Shown: positions 8,607 to 17,295 of the stretch, in pieces
Position numbering within the stretch: the stretch's first letter is position 1
Layout of the letters: every line of letters begins with the position of its first letter
Source of the DNA: Cryobacterium roopkundense
GTDB lineage: Bacteria; Actinomycetota; Actinomycetes; Actinomycetales; Microbacteriaceae
DNA: 64,000 nucleotides
Reading direction: 5' to 3'
Assembly: GCF_014200405.1 (NCBI RefSeq)
Contig: NZ_JACHBQ010000001.1
Coordinates: 4,030,001-4,094,000, forward strand
Position numbers and translations under genes: made by a program
Notes under the pieces: model-generated
The model's database searches: none
What the model saw: only the letters and a program-made list of their open reading frames with translations
Told to the model about the DNA's origin: nothing

Positions 8607-10274
8607 CTAGACCTTCGTGGTGAGGGCTGGCGCTTCTACTGCGGCTGCCTCTTCCTGAAGTCGGCGCAACGCGACCTTCATGATCTTTCCGGTTGCCGTG
8701 CGCGGTAGAGCCTCGACGAAGTCGACGTAGTCCGGAACCTTGAAGCTCGCGATCAGCACTCGGGTGTGCGTGAGCAGATCCACCTCGGTGACCATGGCGT
8801 CGGGTCGCAGCACAACGTAGGCCTTGGGGCGTTCGCCCCATTTCGCGTGCGGGATGCCGACGACGGCCACGTCGAGCACGGTCGGGTGGGACAGGATGGC
8901 GTTCTCCACCTCGATCGTAGAGATGTTCTCACCGCCCGAGATGATGATGTCCTTGGCACGGTCGCGCAGCTCGATGTAGCCGTCGGGGTGCATCACTCCG
9001 AGGTCGCCGGTGTGGAACCAGCCGCCGCGGAACGACTCCGCAGTTGCCGCCGGGTCTTTGTAGTACCCGGCCATCACGTTGTTGCCGCGCAGCACGATCT
9101 CGCCCATTGTCTGGGCGTCGGCGGGAACGTCGACCATGTTGGCGTCGACGATGCGGGCCGATTCGGCCTGTAGCATACCCACTCCCTGGCGGGAGATCTT
9201 TTGCGCCCGCTCATTCTTGGGCAGGTCGTCCCACTCGTGTTGGTATTCGCAGATCGTGTACGGCCCGTAGACCTCGGTGAGGCCGTACACGTGAACCACG
9301 TTGATGCCGAGGGCATCGAGCGCCTCGATGACGGTGGGCGAGGGCGGCGCTCCTGCCGTCGTGATGCTGAGCGGCCGTTCCACGACGTGCGCCTCCGGTG
9401 CGTTGGCGATGATGCCGCACACGGTGGGTGCGCCGCAGAGGTTGGTGACCCCGAGCGAATCGATCGCGCCCCAGACGGCCTCGGCGCGCACTGCGCGCAG
9501 GCACACGTGGGTGGCTCCGGCACCGGTCACGGCCCAGGGGGTGCACCAGCCGTTGCAGTGGAACATGGGCAGCGTCCACAGGTAGACCGAGTCGCTCGTG
9601 AACTGGTTGTGGAATATCTCGCCGAAGGAGTTGAGGTACGCGCCGCGGTGGGTGTACATGACACCCTTGGGTTGGCCGGTCGTGCCTGACGTGTAGTTGA
9701 TCGCGATCACCTCGCGCTCGTCTTCCACCTCCCAGCGCAGCGGGCGGTCGTCGTAGCTGCCGGGCACGATGCGGTCCGCCTCAGCGAGGAATGACTCGAG
9801 GTTCTGCTGGCCGAAGGAGAGTCCGCTCTCGGCAAGGCCGAATTCGGCGTCGCCGATCTCAACAACGTGCTTGAGCGCGGGGCTCGCGTCGTAGGCCGAC
9901 CCAACGGTGGCGACGAGTTCGGCATCGAGGAAGAGCAGGGTGGCCTCGGAGTGCGCAATCACGTAGTCGATCTCTGGCTTGGCCAGCCGCGAGTTCAGGG
10001 CGACGAGAACGCCACCCGCGAGCGGAACGGCGAAGTGCGCGATGAGCATTTCGGGAATGTTCGGAGCCAGGAAGATGACGCGATCACCCGGGTTGATGCG
10101 CGCCCGGATGGCACGCGCCATCCGCTGCGCAATGGCGGAATACTCCGCGTAGGTGTATGAGCGATTGCCGTAGACGATGGCCTTCTTGTTCGGGAAGACC
10201 TCCGCGGAACGCTGCAGGAAACGCATCGGGGTGAGCGGTGAATCGTTGGGGGAACCGAGCTGCGGGTCAATCAC
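8607..10274 (-). CDS. fadD: Fatty-acid/acyl-CoA ligase (AMP-forming)
   Basis: The 555-residue product is a class I adenylate-forming enzyme. It has the AMP-binding motif YTSGTTGQPKGVMYTH, the A5 region VYGLTEVYGPY, the A7/A8 stretch WFHTGDLGVMHPDGYIELRDRAKD and the A10 lysine motif LPRTATGKIMK near the C-terminus. It activates a carboxylic acid to acyl-CoA for beta-oxidation in the cytoplasm. The start is a GTG at 10274 with AAGGAG 5 nt upstream (10280-10285); a longer in-frame ATG at 10343 overlaps the preceding gene. It is third in an operon with an acyl-CoA dehydrogenase and a FadJ-like protein. Chain-length preference is unknown. Confidence 0.88.
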   Translation of the reverse strand: MIDPQLGSPNDSPLTPMRFLQRSAEVFPNKKAIVYGNRSYTYAEYSAIAQRMARAIRARINPGDRVIFLAPNIPEMLIAHFAVPLAGGVLVALNSRLAKPEIDYVIAHSEATLLFLDAELVATVGSAYDASPALKHVVEIGDAEFGLAESGLSFGQQNLESFLAEADRIVPGSYDDRPLRWEVEDEREVIAINYTSGTTGQPKGVMYTHRGAYLNSFGEIFHNQFTSDSVYLWTLPMFHCNGWCTPWAVTGAGATHVCLRAVRAEAVWGAIDSLGVTNLCGAPTVCGIIANAPEAHVVERPLSITTAGAPPSPTVIEALDALGINVVHVYGLTEVYGPYTICEYQHEWDDLPKNERAQKISRQGVGMLQAESARIVDANMVDVPADAQTMGEIVLRGNNVMAGYYKDPAATAESFRGGWFHTGDLGVMHPDGYIELRDRAKDIIISGGENISTIEVENAILSHPTVLDVAVVGIPHAKWGERPKAYVVLRPDAMVTEVDLLTHTRVLIASFKVPDYVDFVEALPRTATGKIMKVALRRLQEEAAAVEAPALTTKV

Positions 10275-10339
10275 GAAGACTCCTTTGTCAGGGTGTACAG
10301 GTTGAATGAGGCGTGTCGAATGCGGGGCGGGAATGCCGC

Positions 10340-11572
10340 TCACTTGAAGGCGCTGACTCCGGTGAGGTCGCGCCCGATCAGGAGGGCCTGGACGCTTTCG
10401 GTGCCCTCATAGGTGTGGATGGCCTCGATGTCGGCCATGTGCCGGATTACGTGGTTCTCGAGCAGAATTCCGTTGCCACCGAGCATGTCGCGACCGAGCG
10501 CCGCGATTTCGCGTGCCGCGCGGGTGTTGTGGTACTTGGCGAGGGAGGCCTGGATCGGACGCAGTGTGCCGGCCGCGTCGAGGGTGGCGAGGTGCATGCA
10601 GTGCAGCTGCATGGACGTGAGCCGGGAGAGCATCACCGTGAGGCGCTCCTGCACGAGCTGGAAGCCCGCGAGCGGCTTGCCGAACTGGATGCGCTGGGTG
10701 GAATAGTTGAGGGCGGCCTCGAAGATGGCGGTGGCGTGCCCGAGGGCCGACCAGGCGACTCCGAGGCGGGTGGCGTAGAGCACCGTTGCCGTGTCCTTGA
10801 AGGTGTGGGTGCCGGGCAGTACGGCGTCGAGCGGGACACGCACATTATCGAGAACAATGCGCGCCTGGTGGATGGCGCGCAGCGAGCCCTTGCCGGTCAT
10901 CGTTTCGGCGAGGTAACCGGGCGTGGCTTGGTCGACGAGGAATCCGCGAACGTTGCCCTCGTCGTCACGCGCCCACACCACGGTGATGTCGCCGACGGAG
11001 CCGTTTCCGATCCACATCTTCTCGCCGTTGATGACCCACTCGTCACCGTCGCGGTGCGCCGTGGTTTCGAGCCCCACGGAGTCGGAACCGTGCTCGGGTT
11101 CGGTGAGGGCGAAGGCGCCGAGCTTCTCGGCGCGGGCGAGCGGAACCAGCCAGGCTGCCTTCTGCTCGTCGCTGCCGAAGAGCGCGATACTCCGCAGAGC
11201 CAGTCCGCCCTGCACAGCAACGACGGTGCCCATCGAGCCGTCGCCGCGGGAGATTTCCATGTTGACGAGACCGGCCGCGAGAGGTGACATGGGCGTGAGG
11301 CCCGGTCCCTCGCATCCGTCGGTGAGCAGGTCGAGCTCGCCGAGACGACGAGCGAGGTGGAGGGGGTATTCGCCCTTGTCCCAGGCCTCCGTGAGCTCGT
11401 CGAGGCTTTCGTTGGCGAAGCCGCGGGCCTGAGCCCAGAAGGCGCGGTCGACGGCGGGAATGCCGGCGAAGACCGCGTAGTAGTCGGTGTCGAGGGGGAT
11501 GGAGACGTCGTAGTCTGGCGCCTTCGTGATTGTGCGGGTGCGTTCGGCGTTCAGTACGGGTGTGGAAGTCAT
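10340..11572 (-). CDS. Acyl-CoA dehydrogenase (glutaryl-CoA dehydrogenase-like)
   Basis: The 410-residue FAD-dependent dehydrogenase has the motifs ALTEPEHGSDS and WINGEKMWIGNG and the C-terminal YEGTESVQALLIGRDLTG. The last carries the catalytic glutamate in the position seen in glutaryl-CoA and related dehydrogenases. It would oxidise an acyl-CoA to the enoyl-CoA, passing electrons to ETF. It lies 37 nt downstream of the fadJ-like gene and 65 nt upstream of the ligase. I treat glutaryl-CoA as one possible substrate only, because no other lysine-degradation gene is present. Confidence 0.85.
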   Translation of the reverse strand: MTSTPVLNAERTRTITKAPDYDVSIPLDTDYYAVFAGIPAVDRAFWAQARGFANESLDELTEAWDKGEYPLHLARRLGELDLLTDGCEGPGLTPMSPLAAGLVNMEISRGDGSMGTVVAVQGGLALRSIALFGSDEQKAAWLVPLARAEKLGAFALTEPEHGSDSVGLETTAHRDGDEWVINGEKMWIGNGSVGDITVVWARDDEGNVRGFLVDQATPGYLAETMTGKGSLRAIHQARIVLDNVRVPLDAVLPGTHTFKDTATVLYATRLGVAWSALGHATAIFEAALNYSTQRIQFGKPLAGFQLVQERLTVMLSRLTSMQLHCMHLATLDAAGTLRPIQASLAKYHNTRAAREIAALGRDMLGGNGILLENHVIRHMADIEAIHTYEGTESVQALLIGRDLTGVSAFK

Positions 11573-11609
11573 GGGCTACTCGCTTTCAGGTGAGGGGGAG
11601 AAGGGCGCG

Positions 11610-13712
11610 TCAGGCGGGCACAGGCACGCTGGCGACGCCGGGTTCGTGGAAGGTGACCCCGTTCGCCGCCTTGCTTGCGCCGGAACGGTCGAGCAGCGGA
11701 GTGAGGCCACCGGTGTGCTGGGGGTAGTTGGCGCCGAGGATCATGCAGGCGTCGATGTCGTCGGCGCTCTCAACGGTGCCCTCGGCGAGCATGCGCCAGG
11801 CTTCGTCGGCCAAACCGGCGAGCAGGAACGAACGGATGTCCTCCGGTGCTGTGGGAAGCGGTCGGGTCGAGGTGACTGCGACGTCCCCGACGATCGCCAT
11901 GGCCTCAGGACTGAGGTGGCCGTCGTCGCCGAGGTAGCCGCTGAGCTTCAACTCCACGATGCGGGCGAGGCTCGGACTCACCCGGAACCGTTCGGCCGCG
12001 TCGACGTTCATGGTCTCGAGAATGTGCAGCTGCACAGCCGGGCCGATGTAACCCAGCAGGGTGAGGGCCGTCATCGGCAGGCCGTCATTCACGAGGGCGG
12101 TGTCGACGGTGCGGGCATCCGTTCCGGCGTCGATGAGCTCGAGGGTGTCGCTGAACAGGCGGGTGAGCAAGCGGTTGACGACGAAGCCGGGGGAGTCCTT
12201 CACGAGAACCGCGGTCTTGCCGAGGGCGCCGGCCAGGGCAAACGCCGCGGCGACGGCCTCAGGGCTCGTGTGAACGGACCGCACGATTTCCACCAGGGGG
12301 AGCACGGCGACCGGGTTGAAGAAGTGAAAACCGATCAGGCGTTCCGGGTGTCGCAGGTGAGCGCCCTGGTCTTCGATGGACAGCGATGACGTGTTGGTCA
12401 GCAACACCGCCGTGTCGCTGACGACGTCTTCAACGGATGCCCATACCTGACGCTTCACCGTGAGGTCCTCGAACACGGCCTCGATCACCACGTCGCAGCT
12501 CGCGTGGGCGGTCGCCTCGGTTCCGGCGGTGACGAGAGCTTCGATGCGCCCGCGTTCCGGAGCGCTCATGCCGCGCTTGACGGACCGGTCGAGCTGCCCG
12601 GCGACGCGTTCGAGGGCGAGGTCGACTCGCTCGGGGCTGAGATCGATCAGGTGGGTGGGTGCGTTGAGGCGTTCGGCGAACAGAAAGGCGAGTTGGGTGG
12701 CCATCAGGCCGCCTCCCACGACGCCGACCTGGGACACTGCGGTGTTGGTTCCGGATTTTTTGGCCGGTCGGCTGCGCTTGCGGGCGGCCTGAACGGCGAA
12801 GAAGGCGTAGATACTGGCCCGGCACTCGTCGCTGTGCAGCAACTCGCCGAAGGCGGTGATCGTGTCGGCCTCGAGCGCGTCACCCGACCGCGCGTGCCGG
12901 GCAGCGGTTCGATCCGCGTCGAGGACTGCGGTGGGGAGAGCGGCCCACGCTGAGAGCAGTGTGAGGGCCCCGTCAACGGACGGGAGGGCCCCGGGGATGC
13001 GCTTGGCGACGCCGCTGCGCACAGTCTCTGGATTCCAGTCGGCGGTGTGCGCCTCCGTGGTGGGGGTGACTCCCGTCAGCCGGGCCGCAGCCCAGGTGAG
13101 TGAGGCTTCGAGGAAGTTTTCGCTGGGCAGCACGACATCAGCGAGGCCGATCCGGTGCGCCTCGAGTGCTGAGAAGTGACGACCGCTGAGGGAACGCGTG
13201 ATGGCCACGTCGGCGGCCACGCCGACTCCCACGAGCTCGCAGAGGGAGGTGATCCCGCCCCAGCCGGGCAGGAGTCCGAGGCGAACCTCCGGGAGCCCGA
13301 TGTTGCGTGCTGTCGCGGCCACCGTGCGGTAGTCCGCCCGCAGGGCGAGTTCGAGGGCGCCGCCAACTGCTGCGCCGTTGAGGAAGGCAAAGGTGGGCAC
13401 GGCGAGGCTGGTGATGGCATTGAACGCCGAATAGCCGGCGCGCGCGATGCTCTCGCCGTCGGCTGCCGAGGCGGCAGATTGGAATCCGGTGAGGTCGGCG
13501 CCAGCACCGAACGCAGAACCGGTACCGATGAAGGCGACGGCGTCGACCTGGCTCACGTCGATCTTGCGAACGGCGGAGCCTAGGGCACGGAGGGCGTCCG
13601 AGGTCCAGGTGACGAGGGTGCCCGGTGCCGGGACGAACGTGACAACGGCAATCTTGTGGCCGGCGCTGACGTGCTGGCTGACCTTGACTCGAGTGTTCGT
13701 TTCACTAACCAC
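11610..13712 (-). CDS. fadJ: Bifunctional enoyl-CoA hydratase / 3-hydroxyacyl-CoA dehydrogenase
   Basis: The 700-residue fusion has an N-terminal crotonase domain (about 15-260; AFGAGADLTGF as oxyanion-hole region), an NAD-binding 3HCDH domain starting with the Rossmann motif VGVVGGGLMA (about 325), the motif VIEAVFEDL, and C-terminal 3HCDH domains (SPGFVVNRLL). It performs steps two and three of beta-oxidation. It starts with GTG at 13712 behind AAGGAG (13717-13722). It is first in the operon and directly follows the palindrome-bearing promoter. No thiolase is in the operon, so the last step must be encoded elsewhere. Confidence 0.9.
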   Translation of the reverse strand: MVSETNTRVKVSQHVSAGHKIAVVTFVPAPGTLVTWTSDALRALGSAVRKIDVSQVDAVAFIGTGSAFGAGADLTGFQSAASAADGESIARAGYSAFNAITSLAVPTFAFLNGAAVGGALELALRADYRTVAATARNIGLPEVRLGLLPGWGGITSLCELVGVGVAADVAITRSLSGRHFSALEAHRIGLADVVLPSENFLEASLTWAAARLTGVTPTTEAHTADWNPETVRSGVAKRIPGALPSVDGALTLLSAWAALPTAVLDADRTAARHARSGDALEADTITAFGELLHSDECRASIYAFFAVQAARKRSRPAKKSGTNTAVSQVGVVGGGLMATQLAFLFAERLNAPTHLIDLSPERVDLALERVAGQLDRSVKRGMSAPERGRIEALVTAGTEATAHASCDVVIEAVFEDLTVKRQVWASVEDVVSDTAVLLTNTSSLSIEDQGAHLRHPERLIGFHFFNPVAVLPLVEIVRSVHTSPEAVAAAFALAGALGKTAVLVKDSPGFVVNRLLTRLFSDTLELIDAGTDARTVDTALVNDGLPMTALTLLGYIGPAVQLHILETMNVDAAERFRVSPSLARIVELKLSGYLGDDGHLSPEAMAIVGDVAVTSTRPLPTAPEDIRSFLLAGLADEAWRMLAEGTVESADDIDACMILGANYPQHTGGLTPLLDRSGASKAANGVTFHEPGVASVPVPA

Positions 13713-13748
13713 GGTGCTCCTTCGCGCCGAACCGACAGATACAAGTAC

Positions 13749-13777
13749 TGTCTAACTGAGACTGAGTCTCATGTCAA
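13749..13777 (-). promoter_or_regulatory. Promoter with palindromic operator for the acyl-CoA operon
   Basis: On the minus strand TTGACA (13777-13772) is a perfect -35. After exactly 17 bp comes TAGACA (13754-13749) as a weak -10. The spacer contains the perfect palindrome TGAGACTCAGTCTCA (13757-13771). A partial extra copy, ACTCAGTC, lies just upstream at 13783-13790. A TetR-family dimer bound here would sit between the -35 and -10 of the fadJ operon. The elements are visible; the regulator assignment rests on proximity to the tetR gene. Confidence 0.55.
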
Positions 13778-13823
13778 GTGATACTCAGTCCCAATCGGGG
13801 TGTCATACGAGGGCGCGGGTGGC

Positions 13824-14528
13824 TCAGTGTTCGAGAGCGCGCAGCTGTTTTTCGATGGCCAGTGCCATTTCGTGCGGGGAGGCGGAGGCGGGAAAGACTG
13901 CCACGACGAGGTCGGAGCGCGATGCCCCCCGTCCGGCGCGGGGCTCGGAGTCGGGGGAGAACAGCCTGCGAACCGACAGGAGTTCCTCGGCGAGCTCGTC
14001 GGGCCCCACCGGGTCGTCGGACCGGATGAGGCGGCGCAGCTCAAAGTTGTGGGTGGCCGTGACGGCGCTCGCGAAGCGTATGGCGGTGAGCGGTGGGACG
14101 GCAGGCAGCATCTGCCTGAGGTACGCGGCAAACGTCTTCTCGTAGCGGGACACCATGATGGTCTCGCGGTCGCGGAGCACCTGCGATTCGCGCACGACGA
14201 GGTCCCGCAGCCGCACGATTTCCAGTCGTTCACGGAACCGCTCGAAGACGAGGGCGGCCGCGTCGCAGACGGCAATCCAGGGATCGGAGTGCTGCGTGGC
14301 GAAGTAGGAGGAAATCTGCTCGAGCAACTCGTCATGGTCTGCGAAGATCACGTCGTCTTTGGAGCCGAATTGCCGGAAGAAGGTGCTGCGGGACACTCCT
14401 GCGGCCTCGGCGATCTGGGTCGCCGAGGTGGCCTCATAGCCGTGGTCGTGGAAGAGGCGCACGGCGATGTCGGCGACGTCGACGCGGCTGAGGGGGGTGG
14501 GGGCAGTGGCAGGTGAGGCGTCAGGCAT
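13824..14528 (-). CDS. TetR-family transcriptional regulator
   Basis: The 234-residue product has an N-terminal TetR helix-turn-helix (about residues 18-62, TSATQIAEAAGVSRSTFFRQFGS as key region) and an all-helical C-terminal ligand domain. It lies directly upstream of, and on the same strand as, the acyl-CoA operon. The intergenic stretch holds a 15-bp palindrome, so it probably represses that operon and is released by an acyl-CoA. This parallels FadR-type TetR regulators of Gram-positives but is inferred here. Its own upstream region has a weaker TGAAA/TTTCA dyad near 14535-14570. Confidence 0.85.
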   Translation of the reverse strand: MPDASPATAPTPLSRVDVADIAVRLFHDHGYEATSATQIAEAAGVSRSTFFRQFGSKDDVIFADHDELLEQISSYFATQHSDPWIAVCDAAALVFERFRERLEIVRLRDLVVRESQVLRDRETIMVSRYEKTFAAYLRQMLPAVPPLTAIRFASAVTATHNFELRRLIRSDDPVGPDELAEELLSVRRLFSPDSEPRAGRGASRSDLVVAVFPASASPHEMALAIEKQLRALEH

Positions 14529-14694
14529 GGTGAGGTGAAATTATCACGAATCTGACACCGAGTTTCACGGCACGCTGGCGGGCGGCCCGGCGGGCAGTGT
14601 TGGGCGGGGTGCCCGCGGCGGCGTGGGGGCGTCGCCTCGATCGAGTCTGGTTGCTCACTAGAGCTACCGCGCCCGGCCGGGTAACGTGCTCCGT

Positions 14695-15132
14695 ATGGCC
14701 ATCAAACTTGAAAACGTCGGCATCGCCGTACGCGACCTCGAAGCGGCGATCTCCTTTTTCACGGACCTCGGTCTCATCGTCGTCGGCAGAGACACAGTCA
14801 GCGGCGAGTGGACCGATACTGCCGTCGGCCTTGACGGCAACCATTCCAAGATTGCGATGCTCCACACACCGGACGGTCACGGTCGCCTTGAGCTCTTCGA
14901 GTACATCCACCCCGAGGCGATCGAGTCGAATGCCACTCGCCCCAACGAGATCGGCATGCACCGCGTCGCCTTCTCCGTCGACGACCTCGACGCTGCCCTT
15001 GAGATCGCCGCACGCCACGGCTGCCTCCCGCTCCGAGGCGTGGCAACGTACGAGGACATCTACAAGCTCACGTATATCCGCGGTCCCAGCGGCATCATCG
15101 TGATGCTCGCCGAGGAATTGAAGAAGGCCTGA
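14695..15132 (+). CDS. VOC-family protein (methylmalonyl-CoA epimerase/glyoxalase-like)
   Basis: The 145-residue product has the two beta-alpha-beta-beta-beta modules of the vicinal oxygen chelate fold, with motifs LENVGIAVRDLEAAISFF, MHRVAFSVDDLDAAL and GPSGIIVMLAEE. In methylmalonyl-CoA epimerases the first module normally reads H-x-G-I-A-V with a metal-binding His. Here that His is Asn, while the second-module His and both candidate Glu ligands remain. It could be a related lyase, a resistance-type VOC protein or a changed epimerase. The ATG at 14695 (MAIKLENV) is preferred over one three codons upstream. Confidence 0.7.
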   Translation: MAIKLENVGIAVRDLEAAISFFTDLGLIVVGRDTVSGEWTDTAVGLDGNHSKIAMLHTPDGHGRLELFEYIHPEAIESNATRPNEIGMHRVAFSVDDLDAALEIAARHGCLPLRGVATYEDIYKLTYIRGPSGIIVMLAEELKKA

Positions 15133-15165
15133 CGGTCGGATCGGCCGAGTGCACGGCCCGGGGTA

Positions 15166-16059
15166 TTAGGCGCTGAGCCACTTTTCGAGCTCTGCCGTGG
15201 GGTCTTCTTCCCAGGGGAGGGGGAGGATGCCGCCGATGTAGCCTTCGTACCAGGCCCTGACCTCGGGTGACTGGTAGGCGGCCTGCAATGCGAGGGCCTT
15301 CTCGGTTCCCGCGAAGTCGGGCCGACCGGCCACGACGCAGCGGAACGGGATCTGATCGGCGTCTTCCTCGAAGGCGAGTTGGTTCTTCGCGGTGAGGTTG
15401 GACTCGGCGGCCAGGCGAACGAAGAGGAACGCGGCATCCACATCGGGCAGGGTTTGTTTGAGCGACTGCTGGTCAACCTCGACGAACTCGAACTCGAGCG
15501 GATTCGACGTGATGTTCCTCTGTGAGGTGTGGATCACGTCCACACCCTTCGTGAGGGTGATCAGCCCGGCATCGCGCAGCAGGAACAGGGCGCGGCCGTT
15601 GTTCGCCGGGTCGACCGGCAGGGCGATCTTCGCGCCCTTCGGCAGATCGTCGAGCGACGTGTACTTCAGGGAGTAGATGCCGCCCGGGGAGCCGTACTCG
15701 TAGAACAGGCCCACGAGGTCGAGGTTCTTGTCGGTGTTGAACTGCTGCAGGTAGGCGCCGTGCTGAAAGAAATTGGCGTCGTACTCCTGTTGGGCAACCG
15801 CAAGGTTCGGTTGGATGATGTCGGTGACGTACTTCACCGTGACCGCCCAGCCGTCCTTCTCCAGCAGAGCCTGGGCGATCTTCGTCGGCTCCTGGTACGG
15901 TGCCGATTCGGTGACAATGAGCTTGATCGTCTTGTCGGACGCGCCACCCTTGCCAGCGGATGCCGCGGCGCCGCCGGCCAGGCCGCATCCGCTCAGCACC
16001 GAAACGCCGGCACAGGCCACCCCGGCGAGGGCGTAGGTCAAGAAACTTCTGCGTTGCAT
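15166..16059 (-). CDS. metQ: MetQ/NlpA-family substrate-binding lipoprotein
   Basis: The 297-residue product has a signal peptide ending in the lipobox LSGC (Cys about residue 25) followed by an NlpA-type binding domain. It would be anchored outside the membrane and deliver methionine, a methionine derivative or another organosulfur ligand to MetNI. It is the last gene of a five-gene minus-strand operon (metN, metI, two flavin-linked oxygenase genes, metQ). The genes between metI and metQ suggest the ligand may be an organosulfur compound rather than plain methionine. Confidence 0.85.
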   Translation of the reverse strand: MQRRSFLTYALAGVACAGVSVLSGCGLAGGAAASAGKGGASDKTIKLIVTESAPYQEPTKIAQALLEKDGWAVTVKYVTDIIQPNLAVAQQEYDANFFQHGAYLQQFNTDKNLDLVGLFYEYGSPGGIYSLKYTSLDDLPKGAKIALPVDPANNGRALFLLRDAGLITLTKGVDVIHTSQRNITSNPLEFEFVEVDQQSLKQTLPDVDAAFLFVRLAAESNLTAKNQLAFEEDADQIPFRCVVAGRPDFAGTEKALALQAAYQSPEVRAWYEGYIGGILPLPWEEDPTAELEKWLSA

Positions 16060-16080
16060 GCTTCTCCAGGAATGTAGGCG

Positions 16081-17295
16081 TTAGCGGTAGGCGGAGGGAA
16101 CTGGCGCGGTGTCGTTGAGGTAGTACCGGCCGAGTTCGTTGAGTTTCCACGCCACGGGGTCGTGCAGCGTGTGGGTGCGCACGTCGCGCCAGTAGCGGTC
16201 GAAGCCGTACTTGGTGCCGGCGGCGCGCGCGCCGATCACGTCGTAGATGCCGGCAGTGACGTCGAGGGCCACGTGGTGCGCGGTGACCTTGGCGGCCACG
16301 ATCTGCTCGGCGACGCCGGATCGTTCGGACGCGTCGAGGAGCGGCCCCTGGTTCCATGCCCACTGCAGTGCAGTGGTTGCCTGGTCGACGACAGCGGAGA
16401 GCGCCTGCAACCGGGAGACGAAGCTGCCGTAATGGTTGAGGATGAACGGATCTTCCGCGGCGGACTCAACATCGGCGTGAAACCACGGCCGGGCCTGTTC
16501 GCGCGTGTAGTCCCGTGCTGCGATCACGGCGCCCTCGGCCGCCGCGAGGTAGCAGTGACTGAACAGCAATTGGAAGCCGGGGGTGGTCAGCACCTGGTGC
16601 GGTTCGCGTTCGGCATCGCTCGCGCCGAGGTTCACGATCACTGCGGAGTCGGGAACGAACACGTCGTTGAACTCGATCGTGTTGGTGGCGGTGAGCCGGG
16701 AACCCAGAACATCCCAGTCGTCGTGACGCACGACGCCCTCCCAGCCGGTGTTGATCAGCACGGCGAGGCGGGAACCGTCGGGCAGGATGGCGCGGCCGTA
16801 AATCTGGTCGGCGACCCGGCTGCCGGTGGCGAAAGGCTTCTTACCGTTCAGAACGTAGCCACCCTCGACCCGGCGGGCCTGTGCCTGCGGTCCCTGGGGC
16901 GTTCCGGTGGAGGAGAAGAGCCAGCGCTTGGCGATGGTCTCGTCGGCGAGCAGCTGCGCGCGATCGTCGGGCAGGTCGATGTACGAAAATGCCTGAAAGA
17001 TGTAGTGGTAGCCGAGCAACTGGCCGATGGAGTTGTCGACGCGGGCGATGCGCTGCACGATCTCGAAGGCCGTGCGCCAGTCGAGGCCGGCGCCGCCGAA
17101 CCGGGCGGGAACGGTGAGCGGCAGCAGCCCCGCCTCGCGCAGCACCTCGAGTTCGGCGAATGGCGGCGCGTTCGTCGCGTCTCGTTCGCGCGCGTCTACG
17201 CCGAGGATCTCGGCCGCGGCATCCGCTCGCGCGTACCAAATTGATTGCTGTTCGGTGTTGTCGACGCCGAAACGGCGCAGGATGCTCGCGGTCAT
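16081..17295 (-). CDS. Acyl-CoA-dehydrogenase-fold flavin monooxygenase (DszC/SfnC-like)
   Basis: The 404-residue product has the acyl-CoA dehydrogenase fold (motifs VPARFGGAGLDWRTAFE, LNGKKPFATGS) but lacks the usual catalytic Glu context of true acyl-CoA dehydrogenases. It resembles the DszC/SfnC group, which uses reduced flavin and oxygen to oxygenate sulfur compounds. Its start overlaps the stop of the DszA-like gene by 4 nt, so the two are translationally coupled. In this context it probably oxidises an imported organosulfur compound. The substrate is unknown, and dibenzothiophene should not be assumed. Confidence 0.75.
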   Translation of the reverse strand: MTASILRRFGVDNTEQQSIWYARADAAAEILGVDARERDATNAPPFAELEVLREAGLLPLTVPARFGGAGLDWRTAFEIVQRIARVDNSIGQLLGYHYIFQAFSYIDLPDDRAQLLADETIAKRWLFSSTGTPQGPQAQARRVEGGYVLNGKKPFATGSRVADQIYGRAILPDGSRLAVLINTGWEGVVRHDDWDVLGSRLTATNTIEFNDVFVPDSAVIVNLGASDAEREPHQVLTTPGFQLLFSHCYLAAAEGAVIAARDYTREQARPWFHADVESAAEDPFILNHYGSFVSRLQALSAVVDQATTALQWAWNQGPLLDASERSGVAEQIVAAKVTAHHVALDVTAGIYDVIGARAAGTKYGFDRYWRDVRTHTLHDPVAWKLNELGRYYLNDTAPVPSAYR

